A DNA stretch of 34,123 bases from Aquisalinus sp. (GTDB lineage: Bacteria; Pseudomonadota; Alphaproteobacteria; Caulobacterales; Parvularculaceae). The translations under genes and the position numbers were made by a program. The notes below the pieces were generated by a model. The model was given only the letters and a program-made list of their open reading frames with translations, had not been told where the DNA came from and made no database searches. This document shows positions 7,193 to 14,848 of the stretch, one piece after another; position 1 is the first letter of the stretch; each line of letters starts with the position of its first letter. The stretch spans positions 1 through 34,123 of the forward strand of contig JALEGM010000093.1 of NCBI GenBank assembly GCA_022763145.1. Reading direction: 5' to 3'.

Positions 7193-10078
7193 ATGTTACG
7201 CTTATCTAAAGCACTTAAGGTGCGCACCAGCTTTCTCGCTCTGACTGCCGCAGCACTCTCGCTGACTGCATGCAGCAACAGTGAAACCGCAATCACCACA
7301 GACCAGCCTGTAGCAAGCAAAACCGAAGCCGCCGGCAGTCAGCTATCCGTTGAGGTTGAAAAATACGAACTCGACAATGGCCTTGATGTTGTTCTGCACG
7401 TGGACAAATCTGATCCTGTAGTAGCCATCAACCTTGCCGTACATGTCGGGTCGGCCAGAGAACTGCCGGGCCGTACAGGTTTTGCACACCTGTTCGAACA
7501 CCTGCTTTTTCTGGACTCTGAAAATCTCGGCTATGGTGGTCTTGATGAGATGAACACCCGCATTGGCGGCGAAGGCACCAACGGCTTCACCACCAATGAC
7601 ATGACGCAGTACTTCCAGGCTGTGCCAACTGATGCGCTTGAGAAAATTATTTGGGCGGAAGCCGATAAGTTGGGCTATTTCATCAATACAGTGACAGAAG
7701 ACGTCATCATCAATGAAAAGCAGGTCGTTAAAAACGAGAAGCGCCAGCGCGTAGATAACCAGCCTTATGGCCATAATTTCTATGTCATCGGCAAGGCAAT
7801 GTACCCGGAGGACCACCCCTATAACTGGCAGGTCATCGGGTCTCTGGCCGACCTTGAAGCTGCAAGCCTTGAAGATGTGCAGGCATTCTATCGGCGCTGG
7901 TATGTGCCAAACAACGTCACCGTCACTATTTCAGGTGATTTTGAACCAGCCGAAGCAAAGCGGCTCGTCGAAAAGTACTTCGGTGAAATTCCGCGTGGGG
8001 AAGATATTGAACCAATCCCTCCACGTGCCGCAGTCGTTGAGGAAAATATTTCCCTCTATCACGAAGACAGTTTCGCTACAGTTCCGCTGATGACGATGGT
8101 CTGGCCTGCTGCAGAGCAATTCCATCCGGATACTTATGCACTGGAAATTCTGGTTGAGTACCTTACGGAAGGCAAACGCGCCCCACTTAACGAAGTCCTG
8201 ATTGATGAGCAGAAGCTGACCTCGGATGTCAGCATGTTCAATAACGCGTCAGAGCTTGCTGGTGAAGTATACCTGTTCATCAACTCCAATGCCGGCGAAG
8301 ATCTGGACGGCCTTCTCCCCGCCCTCGAACAGGGCTTTGCGCGTTTCGAAGAAGATGGCATCTCGCAGGATGATCTCGACCGCATCAAGGCGGGGCTGGA
8401 AGTTGATTTCTATGACAACATCCAAAGCGCTCTCGGCAAGGCTATCCAACTTGGTGAGTACAATCTGTTCACAGGCGACCCAGGTTACATCAACAAGGAC
8501 ATCAGCCAGATACTTGGTGTCACAACTGATGACGTGATGCGCGTCTATGAAACATATATCAAGGACAAGCCATTTGTCGTGACCAGCTTTGTGCCTGAAG
8601 GAAAGTTGGAACTGGCCCTTGAAGGATCTACCCAGGCGGAAGTTGTTGAGGAACAGATCATTCAGGGCGCGGAAACTGTGGCCGAATTTGATCCTACAAT
8701 TCGCAGTTTCGAACCGACACCGTCCAGCTTCGACAGAACTGTAGAGCCGCCATTTGGTGAACCTTACGAATTGAGCTCACCGGAAGTCTGGCGCAGCGTG
8801 CTGAGTAACGGCATTGACGTTTACGGCATTGAGAATACAGAGACACCTCTTGTCTATTTCTCCCTCGCTATTGATGCCGGACGCGAGCGTGGTGATGCTG
8901 CAAAGCCTGCTATCGCCAACATGACGGCTGATATGCTTGAAAAAGGCACAGCCGGCAAAACTACTGCAGAACTGGAAGATGCCATCAACAAACTGGGCTC
9001 TTCTATTCGCATCAATGCTGGCAGCTATGGCACCTTTGTGCAGGGTGAGACACTGGCCAGAAATTTCGGCGAAACCATCTCGCTCGTAGAAGAAATGCTT
9101 CTTGAGCCACGCTGGGATGCAGAAGAGTTTGATACATTGAAACGTCAGCGGATTAATGAACTTGAACAGGCCGCCGGCAGCCCTAACGCGATTGCCGCGC
9201 GCGAAGCAGCACAGTTGCTGTATCCGGACGATCATATGTTCAGTTACCGACCTTACGGGACGGTCGAAAAACTGGAACCTGTTACCCTGGATGATCTAAA
9301 AGCCTTTTACGCAAGCTATTATACGCCTGCTAACGCAAAGCTCCGGGTTGTGGGTGACATCAGTTCAGATGCTGTCACATCAGTCTTCAGCGGCCTTGCA
9401 GAGCGCTGGAATAAACCGGCACCTGATGCGGTCAACCTACCACAGGCAGAAGATGTGCTCGCGTCAGAAATTTTCTTCTATGATATTCCGGGGGCGAAGC
9501 AGTCTGTCATTATTGCGGCAAGACCTTCCCTCGCCGCGACTGATGACGATTATCCTCTGGCAGAAGCCATGAACTTCCTACTTGGCGGCATCTATACCTC
9601 CGAGTTGAATACAGAGCTGCGCGTCAATCGCGGCTATACCTATGGCATCCGCTCTGGCTTCAATGGCGCGGAAGATCGCGGCACATTCGCAGTGCAGACA
9701 AGTGTGCGCTCCAATGTCACGCTTGAATCAGTAGAATTGATCCGGGACATTCTCGCGAATTATGGGCCTGAATTCACTGAAGATGACCTCACGATCATGA
9801 AAGGTGCACTGCTGCGCGGCCTCGCACTGGAGACAGAGACATTGGACGACAAGCTCGGCGTCTTGGAAGATATCAGCGCTTACGGCTATCCGGATGATTA
9901 TCTCGCACGCAATGCCGACCGTGTGGAAGCCATGACCCTGGAAGACTTCAAGACACTGGCAGAAAACTACTTGCGTCCTGATGCTATGAACTGGCTTGTA
10001 GTGGGTGATGCGGAGACACAAGCCAGCCGCCTTGAGCAGGTTGGCTTTGGGGATCCTGTCATGTTGGAAACAGAGTAA
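7193..10078 (+). CDS. M16-family zinc metalloprotease, lipoprotein
   Basis: The 961-residue product starts at ATG 7193 with GAGGGA upstream; the longer frame from 7073 would overlap the previous gene and bury the signal sequence. The lipoprotein signal ends in LSLTAC with Cys27. The inverted zinc motif HLFEH lies at 99-103 (HxxEH), followed about 75 residues later by an NEKQVVKNEK stretch that supplies the distal Glu. A second M16 domain from about residue 530 lacks HxxEH, as in two-domain pitrilysin/PqqL-like enzymes, and ends with a region containing RVNRGYTYGIRSGF. It probably degrades peptides in the periplasm while anchored to a membrane. Monocistronic by position, with a strong hairpin 15 nt after the stop. 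Confidence 0.93.
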   Translation: MLRLSKALKVRTSFLALTAAALSLTACSNSETAITTDQPVASKTEAAGSQLSVEVEKYELDNGLDVVLHVDKSDPVVAINLAVHVGSARELPGRTGFAHLFEHLLFLDSENLGYGGLDEMNTRIGGEGTNGFTTNDMTQYFQAVPTDALEKIIWAEADKLGYFINTVTEDVIINEKQVVKNEKRQRVDNQPYGHNFYVIGKAMYPEDHPYNWQVIGSLADLEAASLEDVQAFYRRWYVPNNVTVTISGDFEPAEAKRLVEKYFGEIPRGEDIEPIPPRAAVVEENISLYHEDSFATVPLMTMVWPAAEQFHPDTYALEILVEYLTEGKRAPLNEVLIDEQKLTSDVSMFNNASELAGEVYLFINSNAGEDLDGLLPALEQGFARFEEDGISQDDLDRIKAGLEVDFYDNIQSALGKAIQLGEYNLFTGDPGYINKDISQILGVTTDDVMRVYETYIKDKPFVVTSFVPEGKLELALEGSTQAEVVEEQIIQGAETVAEFDPTIRSFEPTPSSFDRTVEPPFGEPYELSSPEVWRSVLSNGIDVYGIENTETPLVYFSLAIDAGRERGDAAKPAIANMTADMLEKGTAGKTTAELEDAINKLGSSIRINAGSYGTFVQGETLARNFGETISLVEEMLLEPRWDAEEFDTLKRQRINELEQAAGSPNAIAAREAAQLLYPDDHMFSYRPYGTVEKLEPVTLDDLKAFYASYYTPANAKLRVVGDISSDAVTSVFSGLAERWNKPAPDAVNLPQAEDVLASEIFFYDIPGAKQSVIIAARPSLAATDDDYPLAEAMNFLLGGIYTSELNTELRVNRGYTYGIRSGFNGAEDRGTFAVQTSVRSNVTLESVELIRDILANYGPEFTEDDLTIMKGALLRGLALETETLDDKLGVLEDISAYGYPDDYLARNADRVEAMTLEDFKTLAENYLRPDAMNWLVVGDAETQASRLEQVGFGDPVMLETE

Positions 10079-10093
10079 CAAAACTTGCTTTGC

Positions 10094-10136
10094 CCAAGGC
10101 CATTCTGGCTTTAGTGAATAGCCAGAATGGCCTTGG
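10094..10136. repeat. 17-bp perfect inverted repeat after the M16 gene
   Basis: The arms 10094-10110 and 10120-10136 are exact reverse complements around a 9-nt loop. No T-tract follows on either strand, so it is not a textbook intrinsic terminator. It may protect the mRNA 3' end or act as a Rho-assisted terminator. Confidence 0.85.
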
Positions 10137-10285
10137 CAGCCACAAAACAGTGCCACTTTGCCAGAAATTCACCCGGCTTCAGCGATTAGGGTGAGCATTC
10201 TAATTTTTCTTCCTATCTTCCAATCATCGAAGGAATAAGTCCGGGAAATGATTTCGCCGGCCTTCTTGAAGAAAGGAATTTTGAA

Positions 10286-10678
10286 ATGGCAAAAGCTGAA
10301 ACAAAACAGACACCAAAAGTTGTTGAAATGGCTCGTAACGGCTGGTTGGCTTACATCGGCATGTACGGCGCTGCATTTGAGCGTCTTCAGCCACGTATCG
10401 AAAAACTGAACCTCAACACCGGTGATGTTTGGAACGAGCTGATCGCTAAAGGCGAAGCAATGGAAGAAGCTGCTCAGGAGCGTTTCCAGGAAGTACGCGA
10501 GCGTGCTGAAGATCGTTATGGTGACCAGATCGAACGCGTCCGTGAAATGATGCCAAAAGCTGGCAAAGACAGCAACGAAGTTGAAACACTGCATGAAGAG
10601 ATCGCCGAGCTGAACAAGCAAATCACATCTCTGAAGCGCAAAGTCACTTCTCTGGATAAAGCTGTAAAAGCTGCTTAA
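10286..10678 (+). CDS. Phasin-like granule protein (PhaF/PhaI type)
   Basis: The 130-residue, mostly helical protein has an N-terminal segment NGWLAYIGMYGAAFERL (about 18-34) that matches the start of PhaF/PhaI-type granule-associated proteins (poly(hydroxyalkanoate) granule-associated family). A charged coiled coil follows (about 45-80 and 95-130). Such proteins coat polyhydroxyalkanoate granules. It starts at ATG 10286 with AAGGA upstream and has its own terminator after the stop. The next gene has the same fold pattern, so the pair probably arose by duplication. Identity is by pattern, and other coiled-coil functions are possible. Confidence 0.72.
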   Translation: MAKAETKQTPKVVEMARNGWLAYIGMYGAAFERLQPRIEKLNLNTGDVWNELIAKGEAMEEAAQERFQEVRERAEDRYGDQIERVREMMPKAGKDSNEVETLHEEIAELNKQITSLKRKVTSLDKAVKAA

Positions 10679-10696
10679 CCGGAAACAACTTGCTTA

Positions 10697-10724
10697 GGGG
10701 CACTCAATCGGGTGCCCCTTTTCA
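10697..10724 (+). terminator. Intrinsic terminator between the two phasin genes
   Basis: GGGGCAC (10697-10703) pairs with GTGCCCC (10712-10718), followed by TTTTC. It lies 18 nt after the stop of the first phasin and may let only part of the transcripts continue into the second. Confidence 0.85.
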
Positions 10725-10754
10725 TTTCAGCTGCAAAATAAAAGGGGAAAAGGC

Positions 10755-11192
10755 ATGACAAAAAAAGAGACAGCTTCCGCAAATGACGTTGCCAGACGTA
10801 TCTGGCTGGCAGGCGTGGGTGCTTATGGCAAAGCCTTTTCCGACGCTCAGGAATCTCTTGAGAAAATTGGCGAGGACACCAGTCGCCGCTTTGATGAGCT
10901 TGTCGCACGCGGCGAGGAAATCGAGGATAATCTGGAAGAAAAGAGACAAGATCTGATGGAGCGGATGCCGAAGCAGCCGTTTGCGCTTGATGATCGCATT
11001 CAGGAAATGCGCCAGCGTCTTGGTCTCGCGATTCCGGTCAGTGGTGGGCATGAAGCTACAGCTTCTGATCTGGAAGAGAGACTCGAACGCCTTGAAGACA
11101 AGGTTGATCTTCTGCTTGAACAAGTTCAGGTTCTTACTAAGTCGCCAGCAAAGAAAAAGACGGCGACCAGAAAACGGGCAACAAAAAAATAA
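10755..11192 (+). CDS. Phasin-like granule protein with basic tail (PhaF/PhaI type)
   Basis: The 145-residue protein begins with ARRIWLAGVGAYGKAFSDAQ (about 13-32), the characteristic opening of PhaF/PhaI-type phasins, followed by FDELVARGEE and a coiled coil (about 100-128). The last 20 residues are rich in Lys, Ala and Thr (SPAKKKTATRK), recalling the histone-like DNA-binding tail of PhaF, which helps distribute granules to daughter cells. The tail is much shorter than in Pseudomonas PhaF. It starts at ATG 10755 after GGGG/AAGG. The TetR gene 28 nt downstream makes the arrangement similar to the pha loci where PhaD controls PhaI/PhaF. Confidence 0.82.
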   Translation: MTKKETASANDVARRIWLAGVGAYGKAFSDAQESLEKIGEDTSRRFDELVARGEEIEDNLEEKRQDLMERMPKQPFALDDRIQEMRQRLGLAIPVSGGHEATASDLEERLERLEDKVDLLLEQVQVLTKSPAKKKTATRKRATKK

Positions 11193-11220
11193 GCTGCGCC
11201 CGATTGTCGGGCAAAGCTGA

Positions 11221-11886
11221 ATGGCCTCTAAATCATCAAAATCACCTTCGAGACCAAAGACTCGTGATCGCATTCTGCAGACCGCACTGGCTCTCTTTAA
11301 TGAAGAAGGAGAGGCAGAGGTATCAACAGTTGAGATCGCCGCTGTGCTCGATATCTCCCCCGGCAATCTCTACTATCACTTTAAAGGCAAAGACGCGATT
11401 ATTGAGGGCCTCTTTGATGAATTCGAGGAGGAAATCCGTCAGGTGCTGACAGCGCCAATCGCCAAACCTCTGGCGCTGGAGGATAACTGGATTTACCTCT
11501 ACATCATTTTTGAAGAGATTCACGACTTCCGCTTTTTCTACAATGCCCTGCCCACCTTGCTGGACAGGTGCCCGTCTCTTCAGCCACGGTTCCGTCGATT
11601 GATCACCCTCAAGCAGGACGTGGCGACGGCAATTCTGCTTTCCCTGAAAAAAGCCGGTGTCCTGTCCATCAGTCAGACCGGCATAAACCTGTTAGCAGAA
11701 CGCATTGCTCTGCAAATCACTTACTGGATACAGTATTGCTCCCTGAAAGACCCTCACCGCAAGGAAGCCGCGTTGATCCATGAAGGTGTATTCTCGATCC
11801 TCTCCCAGCTAACGCCCTGGCTGGGTGAAGACGGCATTGCCTATGCGGCTCTGCTGGAAGAGTTTTATGAAAGCAGAAGTGCCTGA
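11221..11886 (+). CDS. TetR/AcrR family transcriptional regulator, PhaD-like
   Basis: The 221-residue protein has an N-terminal TetR DNA-binding domain: TRDRILQTALALFNEEG (14-30), then the recognition helix region ISPGNLYYHFKGKDAII (about 50-66). The C-terminal ligand domain is helical and hydrophobic, with DFRFFYNALPTLLDRCP near 101-117. Context (two phasin genes just upstream) and this C-terminal pattern suggest a PhaD-like regulator of polyhydroxyalkanoate granule genes, but the ligand is not known. ATG 11221 has no strong Shine-Dalgarno; a small hairpin (GCCCGA/TCGGGC, 11198-11212) sits just upstream. It could be co-transcribed with the second phasin. Confidence 0.88.
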   Translation: MASKSSKSPSRPKTRDRILQTALALFNEEGEAEVSTVEIAAVLDISPGNLYYHFKGKDAIIEGLFDEFEEEIRQVLTAPIAKPLALEDNWIYLYIIFEEIHDFRFFYNALPTLLDRCPSLQPRFRRLITLKQDVATAILLSLKKAGVLSISQTGINLLAERIALQITYWIQYCSLKDPHRKEAALIHEGVFSILSQLTPWLGEDGIAYAALLEEFYESRSA

Positions 11887-11927
11887 TGAAAGCGAGAGAG
11901 TAACTTTGCCGATTGAGTAGATCGGGC

Positions 11928-11956
11928 TTGACATTTCACCAAATGTTCTATATATG
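11928..11956 (+). promoter_or_regulatory. Strong candidate promoter of the non-coding 11.96-12.35 kb transcript
   Basis: A perfect -35 TTGACA (11928-11933) is followed after 17 nt by TATATG (11951-11956). No open reading frame with a ribosome binding site follows for about 470 nt, so the transcript would be an ncRNA or a long leader of the AbgT-family gene. Confidence 0.6.
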
Positions 11957-11959
11957 TTC
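11945..11959 (+). promoter_or_regulatory. SOS-like (LexA) box GTTC-N7-GTTC
   Basis: GTTC at 11945-11948 and GTTC at 11956-11959 are separated by exactly seven bases (TATATAT). This is the direct-repeat operator described for alphaproteobacterial LexA. It covers the -10 element of the promoter, where a bound repressor would block transcription. A chance match of eight fixed bases is possible; placement on the promoter is the stronger argument. Confidence 0.5.
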
Positions 11960-12069
11960 TTTTGCCGTTACTGAGTTTTCTAGTGACGAACAAGCCGGGT
12001 TCCGGTCTCTGTTTTTGACTTTCCGTTCACTGATCGCGGATAGCTAAAAGCAGATGCAGGAGGTCCGGG

Positions 12070-12080
12070 GCTCTTTGACA
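12070..12080 (+). promoter_or_regulatory. boxA-like antitermination element
   Basis: GCTCTTTGACA differs at one base from the core of the E. coli rRNA boxA (TGCTCTTTAACA), the RNA site bound by NusB/S10. It lies about 110 nt into the predicted transcript, in line with a leader position. No rRNA gene follows. Confidence 0.35.
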
Positions 12081-12315
12081 TTTCGCTTTCCGGCTTTTGA
12101 CCGATCACCAAGACGCAGAACAACTGGTTCTCCAACGGGTCTCATTGGCAACAAGCTGCACCATTATCACTCGGAGCGCGTTCGTTCTGAAAGACCCTTC
12201 CACGTACAAATGACTGGTCTTTTCAGGTCCAACTTGTGAACCGCCAAAACCTTTTGGTCGGCCAAGAGGCCGTGAACAAAAATCAGAAACGTAGCAGATC
12301 ATGCTACAGGATGCA

Positions 12316-12348
12316 CAGTTCGACGTTGTCATGCGTCCGACTGTTTTT
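12316..12348 (+). terminator. Intrinsic terminator upstream of the AbgT-family gene
   Basis: CAGTTCGACG (12316-12325) pairs with CGTCCGACTG (12334-12343) over ten positions with one mismatch and one G-T pair, around an 8-nt loop, followed by TTTTT (12344-12348). Confidence 0.72.
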
Positions 12349-12433
12349 CCAACTGCGCCCCAAATAGGTGTTTTGCCAACAGTTGAAAAAGCGGCTAACC
12401 TCCGGTTTTGCGTTTAAGGTGAGGACGGAACAG

Positions 12434-14236
12434 ATGGCAAAAACGGCGGCGACTGCGGGCGGACAACGCGGTATCCTCGGATTGATCGAAAGAGCGGGTA
12501 ATAAACTGCCCGACCCTGTCTTTATCTTCTTCTATCTTATCGCCCTTCTGATGGTCGTATCTATTGTCACGTCATTTCTTGGTCTTTCAGCCAAACTCAA
12601 TGACGATGTCCTTGCTGGTATGGGGCAATCCAGCCTCGACCGCTTTGGCATCAAGGACGACGGTATCATCTATGCCATCAGTCTGTTATCTGCTGAAAAC
12701 ATTCAGCGCCTCTGGGTCGAAATGCCCAAGACATTCACTCACTTCCATCCCCTTGGTTACGTGCTTGTAGTTATGCTTGGTGCAGGCGTTGCCGAACGCT
12801 CCGGGCTATTTGCAACAGCCATGCGCTCTGCCGTCAGCGGCGCTCCGAAGTTCCTGCTGACACCGGTCGTCGCGATTGTTGCCATGATTGGCAACCACGC
12901 CGCTGATGCAGCTTACGTTGTGCTGATACCGCTGGCAGGTGTCTTGTTCGCATCTGCCGGGCGTCACCCTCTTGCCGGTATCGCCGCAGCCTTCGCAGGT
13001 GTGTCGGGCGGTTTCTCGGCGAATGTTGCGCCTGGTCAGCTTGATGCCCTGCTCTTTGGCATCACGCAGCAGGCTGGTGAAGTGCTTGTGCCGAGTTATG
13101 TCGCCAACATTGCTGGCAACTGGTATTTCATTGCCGCCATGACCGTTGTCTTCACACCAATTATTTGGTTCGTGACAGACGTGATTATTGAGCCGCGCTT
13201 CGGCAAATATGTGCCGGAAGGCGACGCCATCAATTCTGTTTCAGACGGCAATGAGCCAATCACCCCTGAACAAAAAAAGGGCCTCAGAAATGCAGGTGGC
13301 GCGACCCTTTTGGTAGTCTTCGCCTGGCTCATTATGACTTTGTGGCCTTGGGGCACGCCCCTTATTGCTGAAGAAGGCTCTGCAGATACCGGAGAACTTC
13401 GAGACCGTATGGTTGCGTTTGCTTTTGCGGCAACAATATTTGCCATTGTGTTTGCGGGTTGGTTTACGCGAAAATTTTTAATTGGCAGTATCGCCGCTAT
13501 CATTATCGGCGTTATTGGAACCCCATTACTGCCTAGCCTTGCTGGGATATCCGGCCCCAGTGAAGACCTCGTCCTGCAACTTAGCCCCTTCTTCCAGTCT
13601 CTTGTTGCGGCGTTCTTTATCCTGTTCCTGGCCGCAGGCTGGGCATATGGATCAGCTGCTGGAACTATCAAGGACAAGCAGGATGTCGTCGATATGATGA
13701 CCGATGCCATGAAGGATCTTGGCTATTATCTGGTTCTGGCCTTTGCTGCCGCCCACTTCGTGGCCATGTTCAACTGGTCAAACCTCGGCCTGATCTCCGC
13801 CGTCCATGGTGCTGATGCCATCGAAAACTCCGGCTTGCCCCTCTGGGCTCTGCTAGGCGTAATTGTCGTCTTCTCCGGCCTGATCAACCTGTTTGTCGGA
13901 TCAGCTTCAGCCAAATGGGCCCTGCTCGCTCCTGTACTCGTTCCGATGCTGATGCTGCTCGGCGTTTCTCCGGAAGGGGCAACTGCAGCCTATCGCGTCG
14001 GCGACAGTGCGACTAACATCATCACGCCGCTGATGGTTTACTTCCCGCTCATCCTGATTTTCTGTCAGCGCTGGGTAAAAGAGTTTGGCATTGGCTCTCT
14101 CACCGCCATGATGATCCCATACTCGATTTGGATCATGATTATAGGTGTGGTCCTGATGATGGCTTGGGTCTATCTCGGCTGGCCCCTCGGGCCAGGTGCC
14201 AGCATCTCGTACACCCTACCCGGCGCCAGTGGATAG
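12434..14236 (+). CDS. AbgT-family transporter (p-aminobenzoyl-glutamate transporter family)
   Basis: The 600-residue inner-membrane protein has about eleven to thirteen hydrophobic segments. Recognisable AbgT features: an N-terminal IERAGNKLPDPVFIFFYL (about 17-34), FHPLGYVLVVMLGAGVAERSGL (split: HPLGYVLVVMLG then AGVAERSGL, about 106-127), GNHAADAAYVVLIPL, GVSGGFSANV, and near the C-terminus GDSATNIITPLMVYFPLI. Family members import p-aminobenzoyl-glutamate (E. coli AbgT) or export sulfonamide-like compounds (MtrF, YdaH); the direction here is unknown. ATG 12434 with GGTGAGGACGG upstream is preferred over the in-frame ATG at 12368. It lies 86 nt after an intrinsic terminator and may be controlled by attenuation. 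Confidence 0.92.
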   Translation: MAKTAATAGGQRGILGLIERAGNKLPDPVFIFFYLIALLMVVSIVTSFLGLSAKLNDDVLAGMGQSSLDRFGIKDDGIIYAISLLSAENIQRLWVEMPKTFTHFHPLGYVLVVMLGAGVAERSGLFATAMRSAVSGAPKFLLTPVVAIVAMIGNHAADAAYVVLIPLAGVLFASAGRHPLAGIAAAFAGVSGGFSANVAPGQLDALLFGITQQAGEVLVPSYVANIAGNWYFIAAMTVVFTPIIWFVTDVIIEPRFGKYVPEGDAINSVSDGNEPITPEQKKGLRNAGGATLLVVFAWLIMTLWPWGTPLIAEEGSADTGELRDRMVAFAFAATIFAIVFAGWFTRKFLIGSIAAIIIGVIGTPLLPSLAGISGPSEDLVLQLSPFFQSLVAAFFILFLAAGWAYGSAAGTIKDKQDVVDMMTDAMKDLGYYLVLAFAAAHFVAMFNWSNLGLISAVHGADAIENSGLPLWALLGVIVVFSGLINLFVGSASAKWALLAPVLVPMLMLLGVSPEGATAAYRVGDSATNIITPLMVYFPLILIFCQRWVKEFGIGSLTAMMIPYSIWIMIIGVVLMMAWVYLGWPLGPGASISYTLPGASG

Positions 14237-14798
14237 TGCATCAATAGTCACCCATGTTTCCATTCCACGCCGTGAGGTAACTAAGTGGGTAGTGCTCCTA
14301 CTATATTTTAGTACGCTTTACTTCTTGGTCAAAGTTTTCTCGATTGATCCTTCTGCTGAATTTGAAGACTTCACAAGAGGATTTGGCCTTTTGGCTACAC
14401 TACCCAATTGGAGTGTTAGAATTTTGTGTACTTTACTGGCTTTTTGGATGGGGAGTTTAGCGACTGTTATGATGCTTAATCTTGGCCATGATAAGAAAAT
14501 TTTTATTGCTGACGAGAATGGCTTGAAAAGGGAGTCTGTATCTCCTTCCAGATTTCTGGATACTCCCTCGGCAAACATACATTGGCATGAGTTACAAAAG
14601 ATTGAGTATAATCAACGAACTAGGAATATAGTTTTTTCAGGGCGCGAGAAGTTCGATACAGTATTTGTTCCTAAAGAGGACTTCATCAGAAATTATATAG
14701 AAATAGCTGAATTATTTAAAAACTACTGTCCTTGTATGTTAAATGAATTGAAATCCATTCAAGAGCTGGCGGGACAAAAACACAATCACCAAGATTAA
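14196..14798 (+). CDS. Unrecognised two-helix membrane protein
   Basis: I do not recognise this protein of up to 200 residues. It has two hydrophobic helices (about 30-48 and 70-94) followed by a soluble domain of mixed strands and one long helix, in the manner of small proteins with a membrane-anchored PH-like domain; that comparison is a guess. The start is uncertain: GTG at 14196 lies inside the previous gene, GTG at 14229 just at its end, and neither has a good ribosome binding site. From about 14270 the DNA is clearly richer in A and T than the flanking genes, so it may have been acquired separately. It runs convergent with the YhhQ-type gene. Confidence 0.65.
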   Translation: MPASRTPYPAPVDSASIVTHVSIPRREVTKWVVLLLYFSTLYFLVKVFSIDPSAEFEDFTRGFGLLATLPNWSVRILCTLLAFWMGSLATVMMLNLGHDKKIFIADENGLKRESVSPSRFLDTPSANIHWHELQKIEYNQRTRNIVFSGREKFDTVFVPKEDFIRNYIEIAELFKNYCPCMLNELKSIQELAGQKHNHQD

Positions 14799-14818
14799 GT
14801 GAATATCTTATATTTGAT

Positions 14819-14847
14819 ACTTCAAACACAACTTGAAGTTCTGAGTT
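14819..14847 (+). terminator. Possible terminator hairpin between convergent genes
   Basis: ACTTCAA (14819-14825) pairs with TTGAAGT (14833-14839) around ACACAAC, followed by a weakly T-rich stretch. It lies between the convergent membrane-protein gene and the YhhQ-type gene. Confidence 0.35.
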
Positions 14848-14848
14848 T

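Larger units (their letters stand above)
11963..12348 (+). ncRNA. Candidate structured ncRNA or attenuated leader (unknown family)
   Basis: This stretch of about 385 nt runs from a good promoter to an intrinsic terminator and has no convincing coding sequence; a 61-codon frame at 12054-12239 lacks a ribosome binding site and resembles nothing I know. Elements seen in order: a boxA-like GCTCTTTGACA (12070-12080), a long-range pair GGGTCT (12137-12142) with AGACCC (12192-12197), and hairpins CCAAAA/TTTTGG (12244-12257), CGGCC/GGCCG (12259-12272) and GTAGCA/TGCTAC (12291-12307). It ends in the terminator at 12316-12348. It lacks the conserved cores of RNase P RNA, tmRNA and SRP RNA. Since the abgT-type gene starts 86 nt after the terminator, it could be an attenuator rather than an independent RNA. 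Confidence 0.45.

Noticed and set aside
10094-10136. Standard intrinsic terminator
   Set aside because: The stem is perfect but no T-tract follows on either strand, so it is listed as a repeat.
12054-12239. 61-codon frame inside the candidate ncRNA region
   Set aside because: No ribosome binding site before the ATG, no recognisable motif, and its sequence takes part in the predicted RNA pairings. Treated as chance.
11963-12348. RNase P RNA, tmRNA or SRP RNA
   Set aside because: The region's length would fit RNase P or tmRNA, but the conserved cores (such as GAGGAAAGTCC of RNase P, a tRNA-like end, or the SRP tetraloop region) are absent.
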